Assembly (NCBI RefSeq): GCF_000205025.1
Contig: NZ_GL883740.1
Span: 1 to 64,000, forward strand
From: Parasutterella excrementihominis YIT 11859
GTDB lineage: Bacteria; Pseudomonadota; Gammaproteobacteria; Burkholderiales; Burkholderiaceae_F
Length of the DNA: 64,000 bases
Direction of reading: 5' to 3'
Below the pieces are notes generated by a model that worked only from the letters and a program-made list of their open reading frames with translations, made no database searches and was not told where the DNA came from. A program made the position numbers and the translations under genes. Shown one piece after another: positions 42,277-51,611 of this stretch. Numbering within the stretch: position 1 is the first letter of the stretch; every line of letters starts with the position of its first letter.

Positions 42277-43721
42277 TAGAGGTTTTCTCCGAAGGAAAGG
42301 TTGGCCGCTAAGTCTGCGGCTAAAGCGCCCTTGACACTTCTTTCTAAGTGTTCAATCTGCGTAATGAAAGAGTGGGCTCGGCTCATCTGCTGAAAGACCG
42401 CATCGCTGCGCGATGCAATGTCTTTACGGACTTCATCAATTCTTGCCTCAATGACCTTTAGGTGTTCGGCAGCAATAACGCCGGTCTGAGAAGCGGAAGA
42501 GGCGGAAGCAGCAGCCTTGATGTCTAAAGACAGACGATCCATGGCTCGTATGACGGCTTCAAAAGCGGCAGCTTCGACGTAGATGCGCATGATGTCTTGA
42601 GAGAAACCTAAGTAACGATGAGAAGCGGTGGCATTGATCAGACGGATTAAAGGGATGGTGGAAGACGAAGCTAAAAGCAGCATGTCGGCTTCGGAGACAA
42701 GATTTGGGTCGCGGCGCAGGATGGAGTTTCTGTAGTTTGATGCTGCCTTCATGAATTCATAGGGAAGGTTAACTTCATCGAGCGTTGTCTTTTTAACAGT
42801 CAAGCAGCGATCATCTCCGTCTTCTTCGACACAGCGGAGCCGGAAAGCTTCACTCTCTAAGACTTGGGTGTCGGGGCGTCCGAAAAGAAAACCCACTAAG
42901 TCCTGACCGGCGATCGGGATGGCACGTGTCACCGTATCTTTACCGGAGCCTTCACGGACATAAATGACGGTGCCCACGAGCGTCATCATGAGTTCTTTTA
43001 ATTCTTTGCTGTAAGAAGCATTAAAGCTGCCGCCGGAAAGCAGGGACCATGTGAGGTTTAACTCCGGCGCATCGACCACATTTCCGCCGGAATCTTTACG
43101 GGTCGGCGCGTAATCCAAAACGGCGGCGCCGTCCGTGCGCGTCTTCGCATCGGCTTCCGAAGCATCAGAAACAATACCTGAGGCACGCAAAGCATTGCGG
43201 GCGTCAAAGCCGGTCTTCTGAATCCATTGCTCTGCGCCGCTCATCTTTAAGAGGTTTTGTGCAGAGGTGCAGGAGTCCTGGAACATATTGGTGTACTGGC
43301 GAATCATGTCACGGAAGCTGGTGACTTGTTCATTGAGGTCGGGTGCTAACGACTGAAGGGCAAGCTGAAAAGCTAAGCCCGGAAGGGCGGTCCCGATGTT
43401 GCGTAAGAAAGCGACGAATTCTTCTCGAGACGGAATACCGAAGGCGCCAAGAAATAAGTCAATGCCGCCGCAGCCGGCAGACAGAGAAGGCGGAGTGAAA
43501 TAAAACGCATTGAAGTCTTTGCGCGGGGCTCGATAGACAAATCCGCCGCCTGTGACGGTATTCATGCCGGAAGACTGATAGACACCTGCCGGTGTGACAT
43601 TGCCTTGATAAGAACCTGCGGCAGAATAGAAGTCTTTCATGAAGCCTGCGGAAGCGTCTGCAGTGAAGAGACAGGTGCTCAGAGCCAAAGCTGAGAAGAG
43701 TTTTGTGAATTTACGGGTCAT
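42276..43721 (-). CDS. traH: Conjugal pilus assembly protein TraH
   Basis: 481 residues with a signal peptide (STCLFTADASA). Family features: NTVTGGGFVYRAP, SLSAGCGGIDLFLGAFG, FQDSCTSAQNLLKM, a C-terminal coiled coil. TraH is a periplasmic/outer-membrane-associated F-type pilus factor working with TraF, TraW, TraU and TrbC. Coupled to traG; preceded by traF with a 12-base gap. Confidence 0.92.
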   Translation of the reverse strand: MTRKFTKLFSALALSTCLFTADASAGFMKDFYSAAGSYQGNVTPAGVYQSSGMNTVTGGGFVYRAPRKDFNAFYFTPPSLSAGCGGIDLFLGAFGIPSREEFVAFLRNIGTALPGLAFQLALQSLAPDLNEQVTSFRDMIRQYTNMFQDSCTSAQNLLKMSGAEQWIQKTGFDARNALRASGIVSDASEADAKTRTDGAAVLDYAPTRKDSGGNVVDAPELNLTWSLLSGGSFNASYSKELKELMMTLVGTVIYVREGSGKDTVTRAIPIAGQDLVGFLFGRPDTQVLESEAFRLRCVEEDGDDRCLTVKKTTLDEVNLPYEFMKAASNYRNSILRRDPNLVSEADMLLLASSSTIPLIRLINATASHRYLGFSQDIMRIYVEAAAFEAVIRAMDRLSLDIKAAASASSASQTGVIAAEHLKVIEARIDEVRKDIASRSDAVFQQMSRAHSFITQIEHLERSVKGALAADLAANLSFGENL

Positions 43722-43733
43722 GGCTGAAGAGGA

Positions 43734-44639
43734 TTAAAGGGACGGAGGGACGGCCTGCGTTGTTACGGGAGTCGCGGCTAAGGCGTCAGGGGCAGAAAAG
43801 TTTGTGGTCTTTTGCACAGAGCTTGCGGCTTGTGCGCCGCCGAAAAGCGATTCTCCGGGCTTGCTTAAGGCGAGCGTCTGGATGCGGCTTAGCATGTCTT
43901 CGAGAGAAAGTACGCCGGAAGACACTAAGTAAGAAGCGGATTGATCGCGTTTGACCATGAACAGCGCAGGTACTCGGTCGAGTCCCAAACCGTTGGTTAA
44001 AAGTTTGGAGACGCCGTTGTCGGGGAGCGCGTCCGGGAAATGATCATTAGAGGAACCGTCCAGAGATACCGCGAGTACTTCAAAACCGAACGTGTCTTTG
44101 AGCTGTTTTACCAGCGGCGACTGCAAAGCACAGAAGCGGCAGTCAGAGCGGTAGAAATACATCAGCCCCCAGCCTTGTGCGATCTGCGGAATCTGTTCTT
44201 TACGGATTTGGTTTCTGTCTTCCTTTAAAGAGACTTGGGCGAAGTTTGCGGCCGGATTAATGGTTGAGAAATCAAACTGCGGGTTCTGCCAAGAAACCCG
44301 ACGGTTCATGTCTGTGAAGAGCGCGGCTTTTTCTTGGACGAAATGGTTCACTTCTTGGAATGCCAAGACATTGGCTTCCGTGGGAAGGAAGGTCGCGATC
44401 TCTAATCGTTTGGTGTACTCAGCTCTCAGTTCAGCGGCGCTCAGGATTAAAGAAAGATCTTTAGGCGCATTAGGATCCGGAGCTTTTTTCTTTAATTCTC
44501 CAGGCGGATAGTAAAGAAAACCTCGGTCATCTGAATTCCAAACGTCTTCTTCCCAGAAGGAAGCGGCCTGCGACGCGGGGACAGCAAGCGTTAAGACAAA
44601 CGATAAAAGCAGACAAAGATTTTGTGGTCTTTTGCACAT
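43734..44639 (-). CDS. traF: Conjugal pilus assembly protein TraF (thioredoxin fold)
   Basis: 301 residues with a signal peptide (VPASQA). FWEEDVWNSDDRGFLYYPP at the mature N-terminus is typical of TraF. The thioredoxin-like part has LMYFYRSDCRFCALQSP with an intact CxxC and cis-Pro region VPALFMV. It is a periplasmic protein that helps pilus assembly and disulfide formation in Cys-rich partners such as TraN, TraU and TraH. Confidence 0.92.
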   Translation of the reverse strand: MCKRPQNLCLLLSFVLTLAVPASQAASFWEEDVWNSDDRGFLYYPPGELKKKAPDPNAPKDLSLILSAAELRAEYTKRLEIATFLPTEANVLAFQEVNHFVQEKAALFTDMNRRVSWQNPQFDFSTINPAANFAQVSLKEDRNQIRKEQIPQIAQGWGLMYFYRSDCRFCALQSPLVKQLKDTFGFEVLAVSLDGSSNDHFPDALPDNGVSKLLTNGLGLDRVPALFMVKRDQSASYLVSSGVLSLEDMLSRIQTLALSKPGESLFGGAQAASSVQKTTNFSAPDALAATPVTTQAVPPSL

Positions 44640-44648
44640 AGTTAGAGA

Positions 44649-46991
44649 TTAGTTTTTAAGATTTTTAGAAGGCGCTTTAGATGATGAGGGGCGGTTGGGC
44701 GCTGTCGGCGTACCCGTGAAATTGGGATCGACGACATGCGAAGATCCAACTGACGGCGGGACATAAGCGCCTAAGTCTTTATCGACCAAGTTCTTGGTGT
44801 GGGTGGTTCCTCGGTCTTGAGCAGCTGCGGAATTAAGTTCGTTCTTTTGGACGATTAAGGCTTCGAATTCAGACAAGTCCATCGCGTCAAAATCCAGGCG
44901 TTCAAGCTCTTCTTGGGTAAAACCTTCGCACTGAGGGTTTTGGGCCGAGCCCCAGCCTTTGCCCAACTGAGGCCGGCCTTGTTCCTGAAGGATTCGGGCA
45001 AGCGGAGAGTTGTAGCAGCAATAGCTTTCTTTTCTTTCGACGCAGGTGACGACTTTCTTGGAACAGTAAGTTCCGACATAGTGGCAGAGCTTCTGGCCTT
45101 TCTTGAGCATTAAGGTTTGCTCTTTAGGTTCGCACTGGAGATAGTCCAATGCGATTTGGAGGGCAACGGACATGGCGAAAGAGGTGGGGTCAAACGTGAA
45201 ATACATTTGGCCCCCTTGGAGCGTCATTCCGAAACCATAGAAAGAGAGCGACGGATTGTAGATACCGCTCGTTGCATCGCCGTAGAGCATATTCAAGATG
45301 CCGGAGGTAGCGTCAGAAGCCGACAAGACGTCATAAACGTAGGGGCTTCCGATGTATTTGACGGTTTCTACCGTCACGTCTCCGGCAAAGCTCATTGCTT
45401 TGCCGAACGCAGACGAATTGGCTGTTCCGGCTTTAACTTTGGTATCGCAGCAGGAGAAGCCTAAGACTTTCTTGGAGCATTCATCGACTTCTCCGTTAAA
45501 GAAGCGGCCGTTGTCGTAGTCGCCGTAAAGGGCGCCTTGACGAGCGGTCTCGAGCATTGTGATCACTTTAGAGAAGTCGGAGTCGGCCGGATCACCGGAG
45601 CCCTCGCAGACGCCGTCCAAGCATTCGGCGGGACGGCAGATGGTTTCCGTGACGGCGGAGCCTTCTTTTTCTACACAACGATAGGTGTGGGCAGTGGTCA
45701 GGCACTTGCCTTCGTCATCGACCGCAATGCATTCGGAAGAGACTTTGACGCAGTCTTTATCGGCTTCGAACTTACCGCAGTCGTTCTTGGTTTCTTCTGA
45801 GCCGTTGCCTGAAGCTCCGCAGACGTAGATATACTCGTATTTCCAGCAGTCTTTATAGACGGGTACGCCGTTGATGATCTTTTCTGCCGGGCCTTCAACG
45901 CATTCCGTTCGAAGCACCGTACAGGCCGGATTATCTTTAAGCGGAAGACAAGTGTCCGAGGGTTCAATGGAACCGATGACAATGTTTGAATCAATGATGT
46001 CGGCGCCGGGTGCGGAGATTTCTGAGTCGCCTTTACAGAAGATCTCTTTTTTGTAAGCCAGACACTTCGGGCCGTCACGTTCAATACAAGTGGATTTACG
46101 GATTTCGCACTCGGGAAGTTTTTCTAGGGCTTCGCAGGCGTTTTCGTTTAGGGATTTGGTGCAGTTATAGATGTATTTGCGCTGAATGCATTCGCCTTTA
46201 TCGTTGGTCTGCATACAGGAGTAACCGGAGGCTTTACAGGTCATGCCTTCCGTAGCTGTTTTACAGGCAAGAAGATCAAAGCCCGGTTTGGCCGGTGTGC
46301 CTTCCGGCGTGATGTCATCGCCTTCAATCGGATCGGTATTAACGCAGTGGAACTTCTGCGAATACTGCGCACAGGAACCGTCGGCACCGACTCGCTCGCA
46401 AACTTTTTCTCCTATGGGCTGACAGCCTTTAGAGGCGATGATTTGGCAGCTATTGGAGGCGCCGGGAGCAGCGCAGGCAAAAGCGAGTTCTTTCTTCCAG
46501 CACTCTTTATAAACGGCTACGCCGTTAATGATTCGTGTCTCAGGACCTTCGATACATTTCTCTTCTGCGATATAGCAGTCGGGATTGTCTAAGAAACTTG
46601 AACAAGTCGTCGTATCCGTTCCGGATATAACGGTATGAGAACTATCGAGAATTTCGATGTTTTCTGTTTCTTTTGCTTCTTCGGAACAGATATAAGTACT
46701 GTTCCAAGACATACAGGTACCGGTCAGGCTGTAACTCAGACACTCTGCTTTTGTTTGACGACAACCCGGTGTTTGTTTTAGGCCGGAACAATAATCGACA
46801 GTCGAGCTTGAAGTGCAGTGACGCGTGGTTTGATAGTTCCAGCATTCGCGCCAGACCTCAACGCCATTAATAAACTTGGAGCCGGGACCGTCGACACAGA
46901 CCTCGGGGCCGTCCGTGCAGGCGGCACGGACAGGCGCAGAAGACAGGACGGTCAGGGAGGACAAAAGGACGATTAAAGGAAGACGGATCAT
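44649..46991 (-). CDS. traN: TraN mating-pair adhesin, C-terminal Cys-rich gene
   Basis: 780 residues with a signal-like N-terminus and over 60 cysteines in repeats of the type INGVxVYxECWKxE. The C-terminal YCSKKVVTCVERKESYCCYN, ARILQEQGRPQLGKGWGS and ELERLDFDAMDLSEF are diagnostic for TraN. It is an outer-membrane protein that stabilises donor-recipient contact. The N-terminal TraN part is encoded by a separate upstream gene overlapping by ATGA. Confidence 0.88.
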   Translation of the reverse strand: MIRLPLIVLLSSLTVLSSAPVRAACTDGPEVCVDGPGSKFINGVEVWRECWNYQTTRHCTSSSTVDYCSGLKQTPGCRQTKAECLSYSLTGTCMSWNSTYICSEEAKETENIEILDSSHTVISGTDTTTCSSFLDNPDCYIAEEKCIEGPETRIINGVAVYKECWKKELAFACAAPGASNSCQIIASKGCQPIGEKVCERVGADGSCAQYSQKFHCVNTDPIEGDDITPEGTPAKPGFDLLACKTATEGMTCKASGYSCMQTNDKGECIQRKYIYNCTKSLNENACEALEKLPECEIRKSTCIERDGPKCLAYKKEIFCKGDSEISAPGADIIDSNIVIGSIEPSDTCLPLKDNPACTVLRTECVEGPAEKIINGVPVYKDCWKYEYIYVCGASGNGSEETKNDCGKFEADKDCVKVSSECIAVDDEGKCLTTAHTYRCVEKEGSAVTETICRPAECLDGVCEGSGDPADSDFSKVITMLETARQGALYGDYDNGRFFNGEVDECSKKVLGFSCCDTKVKAGTANSSAFGKAMSFAGDVTVETVKYIGSPYVYDVLSASDATSGILNMLYGDATSGIYNPSLSFYGFGMTLQGGQMYFTFDPTSFAMSVALQIALDYLQCEPKEQTLMLKKGQKLCHYVGTYCSKKVVTCVERKESYCCYNSPLARILQEQGRPQLGKGWGSAQNPQCEGFTQEELERLDFDAMDLSEFEALIVQKNELNSAAAQDRGTTHTKNLVDKDLGAYVPPSVGSSHVVDPNFTGTPTAPNRPSSSKAPSKNLKN

Positions 46992-48187
46992 GATTCGAAC
47001 TCCACGACTTTGCCGTCATCGCTGACGCAGGTGGTTCGCCACTTGTCTAAGGAAATGTCGTTGACGTTTTTCTGAAAAGAAAAACGCTTGGAGATCGACC
47101 CTGAATAATCCCATTTGCCCGGCCGCGTGTAGATATCCATCTTGATTTCTACCGTACAGTTCACGCCGGTACAGCGAGTTTGTCCCGTCCAGACGCCTTT
47201 ACAGTTAGAGAAAAAATGTTCGCTTTGAAAGTCCTCCGCCTGTATATCAAAACCGAAGTTAGCGGAATTTTTAACGTTGGTTTCTATCCGAAGTTTTGGG
47301 ATAAGGTCATTAGAACACTGGTACTTGAGTTCAATGACGTCTCCGCCGTTGCAGGTGTCTTTGCCTAAAGAGGAAGAGGTCTCGGAAGCAGCTTCAAAGA
47401 ATTTGCCGATTTCGCAGCCCGAGTAGCCGACCACTTCCAAGTATCGATTGCATCGATAAGTGTTTTGTTCAAACTGCTGAGTTTTACAGCGGTATTGATA
47501 GGTGCTGTGGATTTGGACTTTTTCTCCGACGTGGCAAGTTTGGGGCGGTGTATGAAGACACGTGTAGTCCTGTGAAGTTTCGTTGTAGTCGGCGAGGCAC
47601 TCGACGGTAAGTTTCTTACCGGTTCGAGCAATACATTCAAATAATGTTGAGACATCGAGCTTTTCTGTCCAGCCTTCAAAGCAGGACTGAGTGGAGCTTC
47701 CGACCGTGGTTTCTTCGCAGACGGAAAAGTCGGTCTGGGGCGGACGAGTGGTGGTAATGGTTTCGCAGATTTCCTGACCATTAGGCGGAAGATCGGGAAG
47801 CTTGTTTAAGAGATGATCACGATCGGCCAAGATGTTGTCGAAATCGGATTCTTCCCAATCGGGTCTTGAATGTGTGTCGTAAATCACCTGGACGGCTCTG
47901 CAGTCCATAGAAGTTTGCGACAAACATCCGTCGGCTTTTGAGCTGCCGGGCGTCAGAAGATTGCCTTGACCTTTAGCAAACAGATCTTTGAGTTCGGAAA
48001 CGTCTGAGCCATACTCAGGAACCGTGCCGGAAGCTGAGCTCTCGGTGAGGATGTCTTTGATCGACAGCCTAGCTGCTTCTTCTTTGGCGGCGTCCATCGC
48101 GGACTGTTTGTCGTAAGCGACGGCCGAGGAGCTCAAGAGCATTAAAAGGGCGGAGCTGATTAAAGCGCGAGGAAGGGTGCTAAGCAT
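46988..48187 (-). CDS. TraN N-terminal-part-like secreted Cys-rich protein
   Basis: 399 residues with a signal peptide (SSSAVA). The segment DGCLSQTSMDCRAVQVIYD, the ETITTTRPPQTDFSVCEE stretch and several C-x(n)-C units resemble the first third of one-piece TraN proteins. Here it ends at a stop overlapping the start of the 780-residue gene by four bases. Either traN is split into two coupled subunits, each with its own signal, or this is a distinct partner. Confidence 0.6.
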   Translation of the reverse strand: MLSTLPRALISSALLMLLSSSAVAYDKQSAMDAAKEEAARLSIKDILTESSASGTVPEYGSDVSELKDLFAKGQGNLLTPGSSKADGCLSQTSMDCRAVQVIYDTHSRPDWEESDFDNILADRDHLLNKLPDLPPNGQEICETITTTRPPQTDFSVCEETTVGSSTQSCFEGWTEKLDVSTLFECIARTGKKLTVECLADYNETSQDYTCLHTPPQTCHVGEKVQIHSTYQYRCKTQQFEQNTYRCNRYLEVVGYSGCEIGKFFEAASETSSSLGKDTCNGGDVIELKYQCSNDLIPKLRIETNVKNSANFGFDIQAEDFQSEHFFSNCKGVWTGQTRCTGVNCTVEIKMDIYTRPGKWDYSGSISKRFSFQKNVNDISLDKWRTTCVSDDGKVVEFES

Positions 48188-48780
48188 TACGGTCGGTTCC
48201 CAAGTTTGGTGCGAAGCGAGCGGGCGGCGTCTCCGATCGAGTCTTTGCGATCGGTTAGACGGTCTAAGGCGTATCCCAAGGTCACGTCTCCGGGAACAAT
48301 GACGGCTTTAGGGCTTTGGATGCACCCGTCCGAGGAAGCGGAGCTTTCTTCTCTGATGATTAAAGCGGGAACCTGACGGACATTGAATTCGGAAAAGAGT
48401 TCAGGATTGAGCTGAACATCGGCGCCGGAATCGATTAGGGACTGGAAGGCTACCAGCGACTGAGGATTAAGGAGCGGAAGTTTAGAGTCCGTCGATTCTT
48501 TGGTCTCCGGCACGCCGCGGAAAACCAACGGGATCCCGGCGTCTTTGGCATCACGGGCCAAACGTTCTAAAGAAGCCTCGGGCATAGAAAACGATACCAA
48601 GACAAAGACCTGCGGCAGAGGCTTTTGCGGTGCGGCCTCCGGATATCGCATCTGCTGAGAGAGTTCGGAAGAGGCATCAAGTACGTCCTCGATGGTCCAA
48701 GGCTCAGGTGCCGCAAGGCAAACAAGCGGACAAGTTATCAAGGCGCTCAGGATAAATTTGAAAAAGTATGATTTATTCAT
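48187..48780 (-). CDS. trbC: F-type pilus assembly protein TrbC
   Basis: 197 residues with a signal peptide (PLVCLA). VFVLVSFSMPEASLERLARDA and NVRQVPALIIRE mark the thioredoxin-like fold of F-type TrbC, which lacks a CxxC. A periplasmic pilus assembly factor working with TraW. The stop of this gene shares a base with the next start (TAATG). Confidence 0.9.
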   Translation of the reverse strand: MNKSYFFKFILSALITCPLVCLAAPEPWTIEDVLDASSELSQQMRYPEAAPQKPLPQVFVLVSFSMPEASLERLARDAKDAGIPLVFRGVPETKESTDSKLPLLNPQSLVAFQSLIDSGADVQLNPELFSEFNVRQVPALIIREESSASSDGCIQSPKAVIVPGDVTLGYALDRLTDRKDSIGDAARSLRTKLGNRP

Positions 48781-48876
48781 AAATAGATTTTTGAATAAGT
48801 ATGTTTAATTCAAAAAGTTTTTTTGTGTTCGGTTGGAAGGAGCATTAAAGTTTGAAAAAGTGTGCATATTTCAGAA

Positions 48877-49896
48877 TCAACTCGGCTGAATCCCCGCTCC
48901 TTGGCAGCAGTCCCGTTTGCGATAGATGAGATAAGCCGCATCTTCCCCGCCGGAAGCCCAGGTTTTGCCGGAATGCCAAAGCGAAGTTGAGGCGCCCATC
49001 GGATAACAGCATCGTCCGTCTCGTTTACCGGTGGTACGTGACGGATACATCATTTGTGTTCGATAGACACGCTTATCCATGATCGGTTCGAGATAAGGGC
49101 CGCATTGGCCTTTTTCTCCGTAAGCGGCCCATTGAAGACCGGAGCGATGGAGCTTCATCGTGAAGCGGGCGACAAGAAGAGATGAGGCCTGCGGAAAGTG
49201 AACATGAGAGCCGACCCAGCCGGTTAGCGGGAAGATTCCGCCGTGGCAGTCGGCGCACCAATAGAGCTCAGAAACCGGGAGGGAAGACGTTGCCGCCACG
49301 CAGTCTGCGGCGCAGGCTGCGGCAGCCGCAGGATTAGCAAAGAGCGAAGCGTCGGGATTTAAGAAGAAGGTGGTGACCGAATCATCCCAAAGCGGATCGA
49401 GTTCTGTCATATAGGCTAAATCCCATGCGGACTGTTCCAGGCATTTAGTGTCTAGGAGGACTTCAAGAATAAAAAGCCAAGGCGTGAAGTACCAATGCAC
49501 CTGATAAAAGGAAGAGCGCTGAGCTGAAGTCGATTTATTGGGCGTACGGCCGTGAGCAGGCGCTCTTATGCCGACATTTAATTCCATGCCGCCGAGCGAC
49601 GGAAAGCAATAAGGCGTGCGGACGACCTCGGCGGTTCTTAACGGTTCCCAGAAGGACATATTAAGACCGACAGTGATATTGGCGCCGGAGGCACAAAGAC
49701 AAAGACGATTGGCATCGGTTTCGGGATCGGCATTCTTACCCGAAGAAAGCGTGACGCCGCCGAGCTTGATCGGAAAAACACAGCTCCAGCAGACATCCGT
49801 AATCGGATTGATGATTCGGCCTTCGCAGTTTCCTGCAGAAGCGGAAGCTGCAAAACAGAAAGATAAAAGGAGCATTAAGAGAGAGCGTTTCATCAC
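48877..49896 (-). CDS. traU: Conjugal transfer protein TraU
   Basis: 339 residues with a signal peptide. Diagnostic stretches: CEGRIINPITDVCWSCVFPI, CLCASG, FWEPLRTAEVVRTPYCFPSLGG, and a C-terminal Cys-rich GRCCYPMGAS..RDCCQG. A periplasmic factor required for F-type DNA transfer. Overlaps traW by four bases (ATGA). Confidence 0.93.
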   Translation of the reverse strand: MMKRSLLMLLLSFCFAASASAGNCEGRIINPITDVCWSCVFPIKLGGVTLSSGKNADPETDANRLCLCASGANITVGLNMSFWEPLRTAEVVRTPYCFPSLGGMELNVGIRAPAHGRTPNKSTSAQRSSFYQVHWYFTPWLFILEVLLDTKCLEQSAWDLAYMTELDPLWDDSVTTFFLNPDASLFANPAAAAACAADCVAATSSLPVSELYWCADCHGGIFPLTGWVGSHVHFPQASSLLVARFTMKLHRSGLQWAAYGEKGQCGPYLEPIMDKRVYRTQMMYPSRTTGKRDGRCCYPMGASTSLWHSGKTWASGGEDAAYLIYRKRDCCQGAGIQPS

Positions 49897-50609
49897 TGAG
49901 GCATCAAAGAAAGGAGTTCGGACAATTGGTCGGGCGCAAATTCGGCGCCGCTCGGACCTTCCGGACCATTAAAGAGAAGAGCAGGGACGGCTTCGATTCC
50001 AAAGACGCGGACTAGGGCGCCGCCTTGATCAAAGAACACACGGCGATGGAGCTTTTCGGAGACGTCTGCCGGCGCGCCGTTCACAAGGACAACCCGCAGA
50101 TCTTTCTGCGACTCAAAGAGTTTCTGCGCGACTTTCAGAGATTGGACGTCGGTTCCATCAACAAAAAGCAGTGAACGAGAAAGGTTCGGCATTGGGATGG
50201 ACTGAGCCTGACGAAGAAGAGATTCCGGCAAAGTCTCGGGAACAGAAGCAGACAATTCCCATACTCGCAGTTCTGTGGCTCTCTTCAATCCGACAACTGG
50301 TGTCGGGTGTTCGAGCTCTTTGGAAATACGGTTTTTGTTTTGGTTGAAACGACGATCGTATTCACCGGACACTTTCATTGCACCGACACGAGATTTAAAA
50401 GCTTCGAGAATGTCGGGTTCGGAAATATCGTGCAATGGACCGAGCGGTTCGAGGATTTCGACTTTGGGTTTAAGTGCGGTTTCCTTAGCGTAGGGTTTTG
50501 CGACACTAAAGCTCACCGATGGTTCGCTCGAAGCAACGCTGTAGGCAGAAATGCAAACGACGGAAGAGACGACAGCGCAAGTTGAAAGAATGACACGGGT
50601 TAGTTTCAT
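49893..50609 (-). CDS. traW: Conjugal pilus assembly protein TraW
   Basis: 238 residues with a signal peptide. LLFVDGTDVQSLKVAQKL, VVLVNGAPADVSEKLHRRVFFDQGGAL and GIEAVPALLF are typical of TraW, a periplasmic protein with a TrbC-like fold that interacts with TrbC. It follows the S26 peptidase gene with a 15-base gap. Confidence 0.9.
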   Translation of the reverse strand: MKLTRVILSTCAVVSSVVCISAYSVASSEPSVSFSVAKPYAKETALKPKVEILEPLGPLHDISEPDILEAFKSRVGAMKVSGEYDRRFNQNKNRISKELEHPTPVVGLKRATELRVWELSASVPETLPESLLRQAQSIPMPNLSRSLLFVDGTDVQSLKVAQKLFESQKDLRVVLVNGAPADVSEKLHRRVFFDQGGALVRVFGIEAVPALLFNGPEGPSGAEFAPDQLSELLSLMPQ

Positions 50610-50624
50610 GACAATCTTCGGCCA

Positions 50625-51140
50625 TTAAAAGAGAGGATGAGCTTTGCCGCTGAAGCGGCAGCGGTCGATCAAGCCGAAAGCTTCATAACGGCTGTCATAA
50701 GAATCTTTGTGCGTTCCGCGCACAAAGTATTGGTCTTCCCCTAAAACCTGAGGCTGAGTGGCTACTAAAGGATTGCCGTTCAGAGCGCGTTCTTTAGCGG
50801 TGGTGAGTTCTTTGCCGTCGCAATAGAACGTACGGTTCTCACGCGTCAGCGTTTGGCCGGGACCACAGCCCACTTCCTTGATAAAGGTCAGACGGTAGCC
50901 TCCGACAGCTGAAGGCTTAGGTTCAAAAGCCACGTAATCTCCGACTTTGACCTCCTTTTGTCCTCGTTCAATCGCAAAGAGCTTGAACGGCAGAGAGTGA
51001 GAGCGGTTTAAAGCCAGATGCCAGCGATGGTTAACGAGGCTGAGGATTAAGAAGACAGCTAGCCAAATCCATCCGAAGCGGCGAACATGATCTTTTAGAC
51101 GATGCCAAAAGACTCTCGGGTGGGCTTTCATGCGGCTCAT
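50625..51140 (-). CDS. S26 signal peptidase of the conjugation system (TraF/TrhF type)
   Basis: 171 residues with one N-terminal transmembrane helix (~24-40). The catalytic Ser lies in LNRSHSLPFKLF and the general-base Lys in FIKEVGCGPGQ. Later DQYFVRGTHKDSYDSRYEAFG matches box D/E of S26 peptidases. It probably processes pilin TraA or another secreted component. Overlaps trbI by four bases. Confidence 0.88.
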   Translation of the reverse strand: MSRMKAHPRVFWHRLKDHVRRFGWIWLAVFLILSLVNHRWHLALNRSHSLPFKLFAIERGQKEVKVGDYVAFEPKPSAVGGYRLTFIKEVGCGPGQTLTRENRTFYCDGKELTTAKERALNGNPLVATQPQVLGEDQYFVRGTHKDSYDSRYEAFGLIDRCRFSGKAHPLF

Positions 51141-51550
51141 CGATTGACTCCGCTGTTTAATCGAGCTTCGATCTGCTGAAGCTGATTGCTTTGCTGCTCG
51201 GCAGAAAGTCCGAGTTTGGCGGTAAGGTGCGTCGTGTAGTCAGGGAGCTTTGCGTTAGAGATGACGGCAGAAGAAACCAGAAGAACGCAGTCGCATTCGT
51301 TTTCTATCTGGGCAAGTTCTTCTTTGAGTCTTTTGGCGAAGTGTTCGGCTTCGCCAATAATTTCTTCTCCGCGTTTGCCTTGAGAGACAACACGGACTTC
51401 ATTGGCTTTAACGACAGAATTGAGATTGACAACGGCAAAGCGGGGACGATCCAGAAAGTCGGCAATTCGGTTTTTGGCTTGATAAGCGCAGTAACCAAGC
51501 CCTAGACCGATAGATACGGCGATGGTGACGGAGAGGAAGGAGATTTTCAT
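51137..51550 (-). CDS. trbI: F-type conjugation protein TrbI
   Basis: 137 residues with one N-terminal transmembrane helix (~5-22). RFAVVNLNSVVKANE and a coiled-coil middle (EHFAKRLKEELAQIENECDC) match the F-type TrbI family, an inner-membrane protein influencing pilus outgrowth and retraction. Located between traC and the S26 peptidase, as in F-like operons. Confidence 0.82.
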   Translation of the reverse strand: MKISFLSVTIAVSIGLGLGYCAYQAKNRIADFLDRPRFAVVNLNSVVKANEVRVVSQGKRGEEIIGEAEHFAKRLKEELAQIENECDCVLLVSSAVISNAKLPDYTTHLTAKLGLSAEQQSNQLQQIEARLNSGVNR

Positions 51551-51611
51551 AGGATTGAAAGGAAATGGAATTGAACTCTTGGAGAGGTCTGAGAATTAAA
51601 GGGAAAGACAA

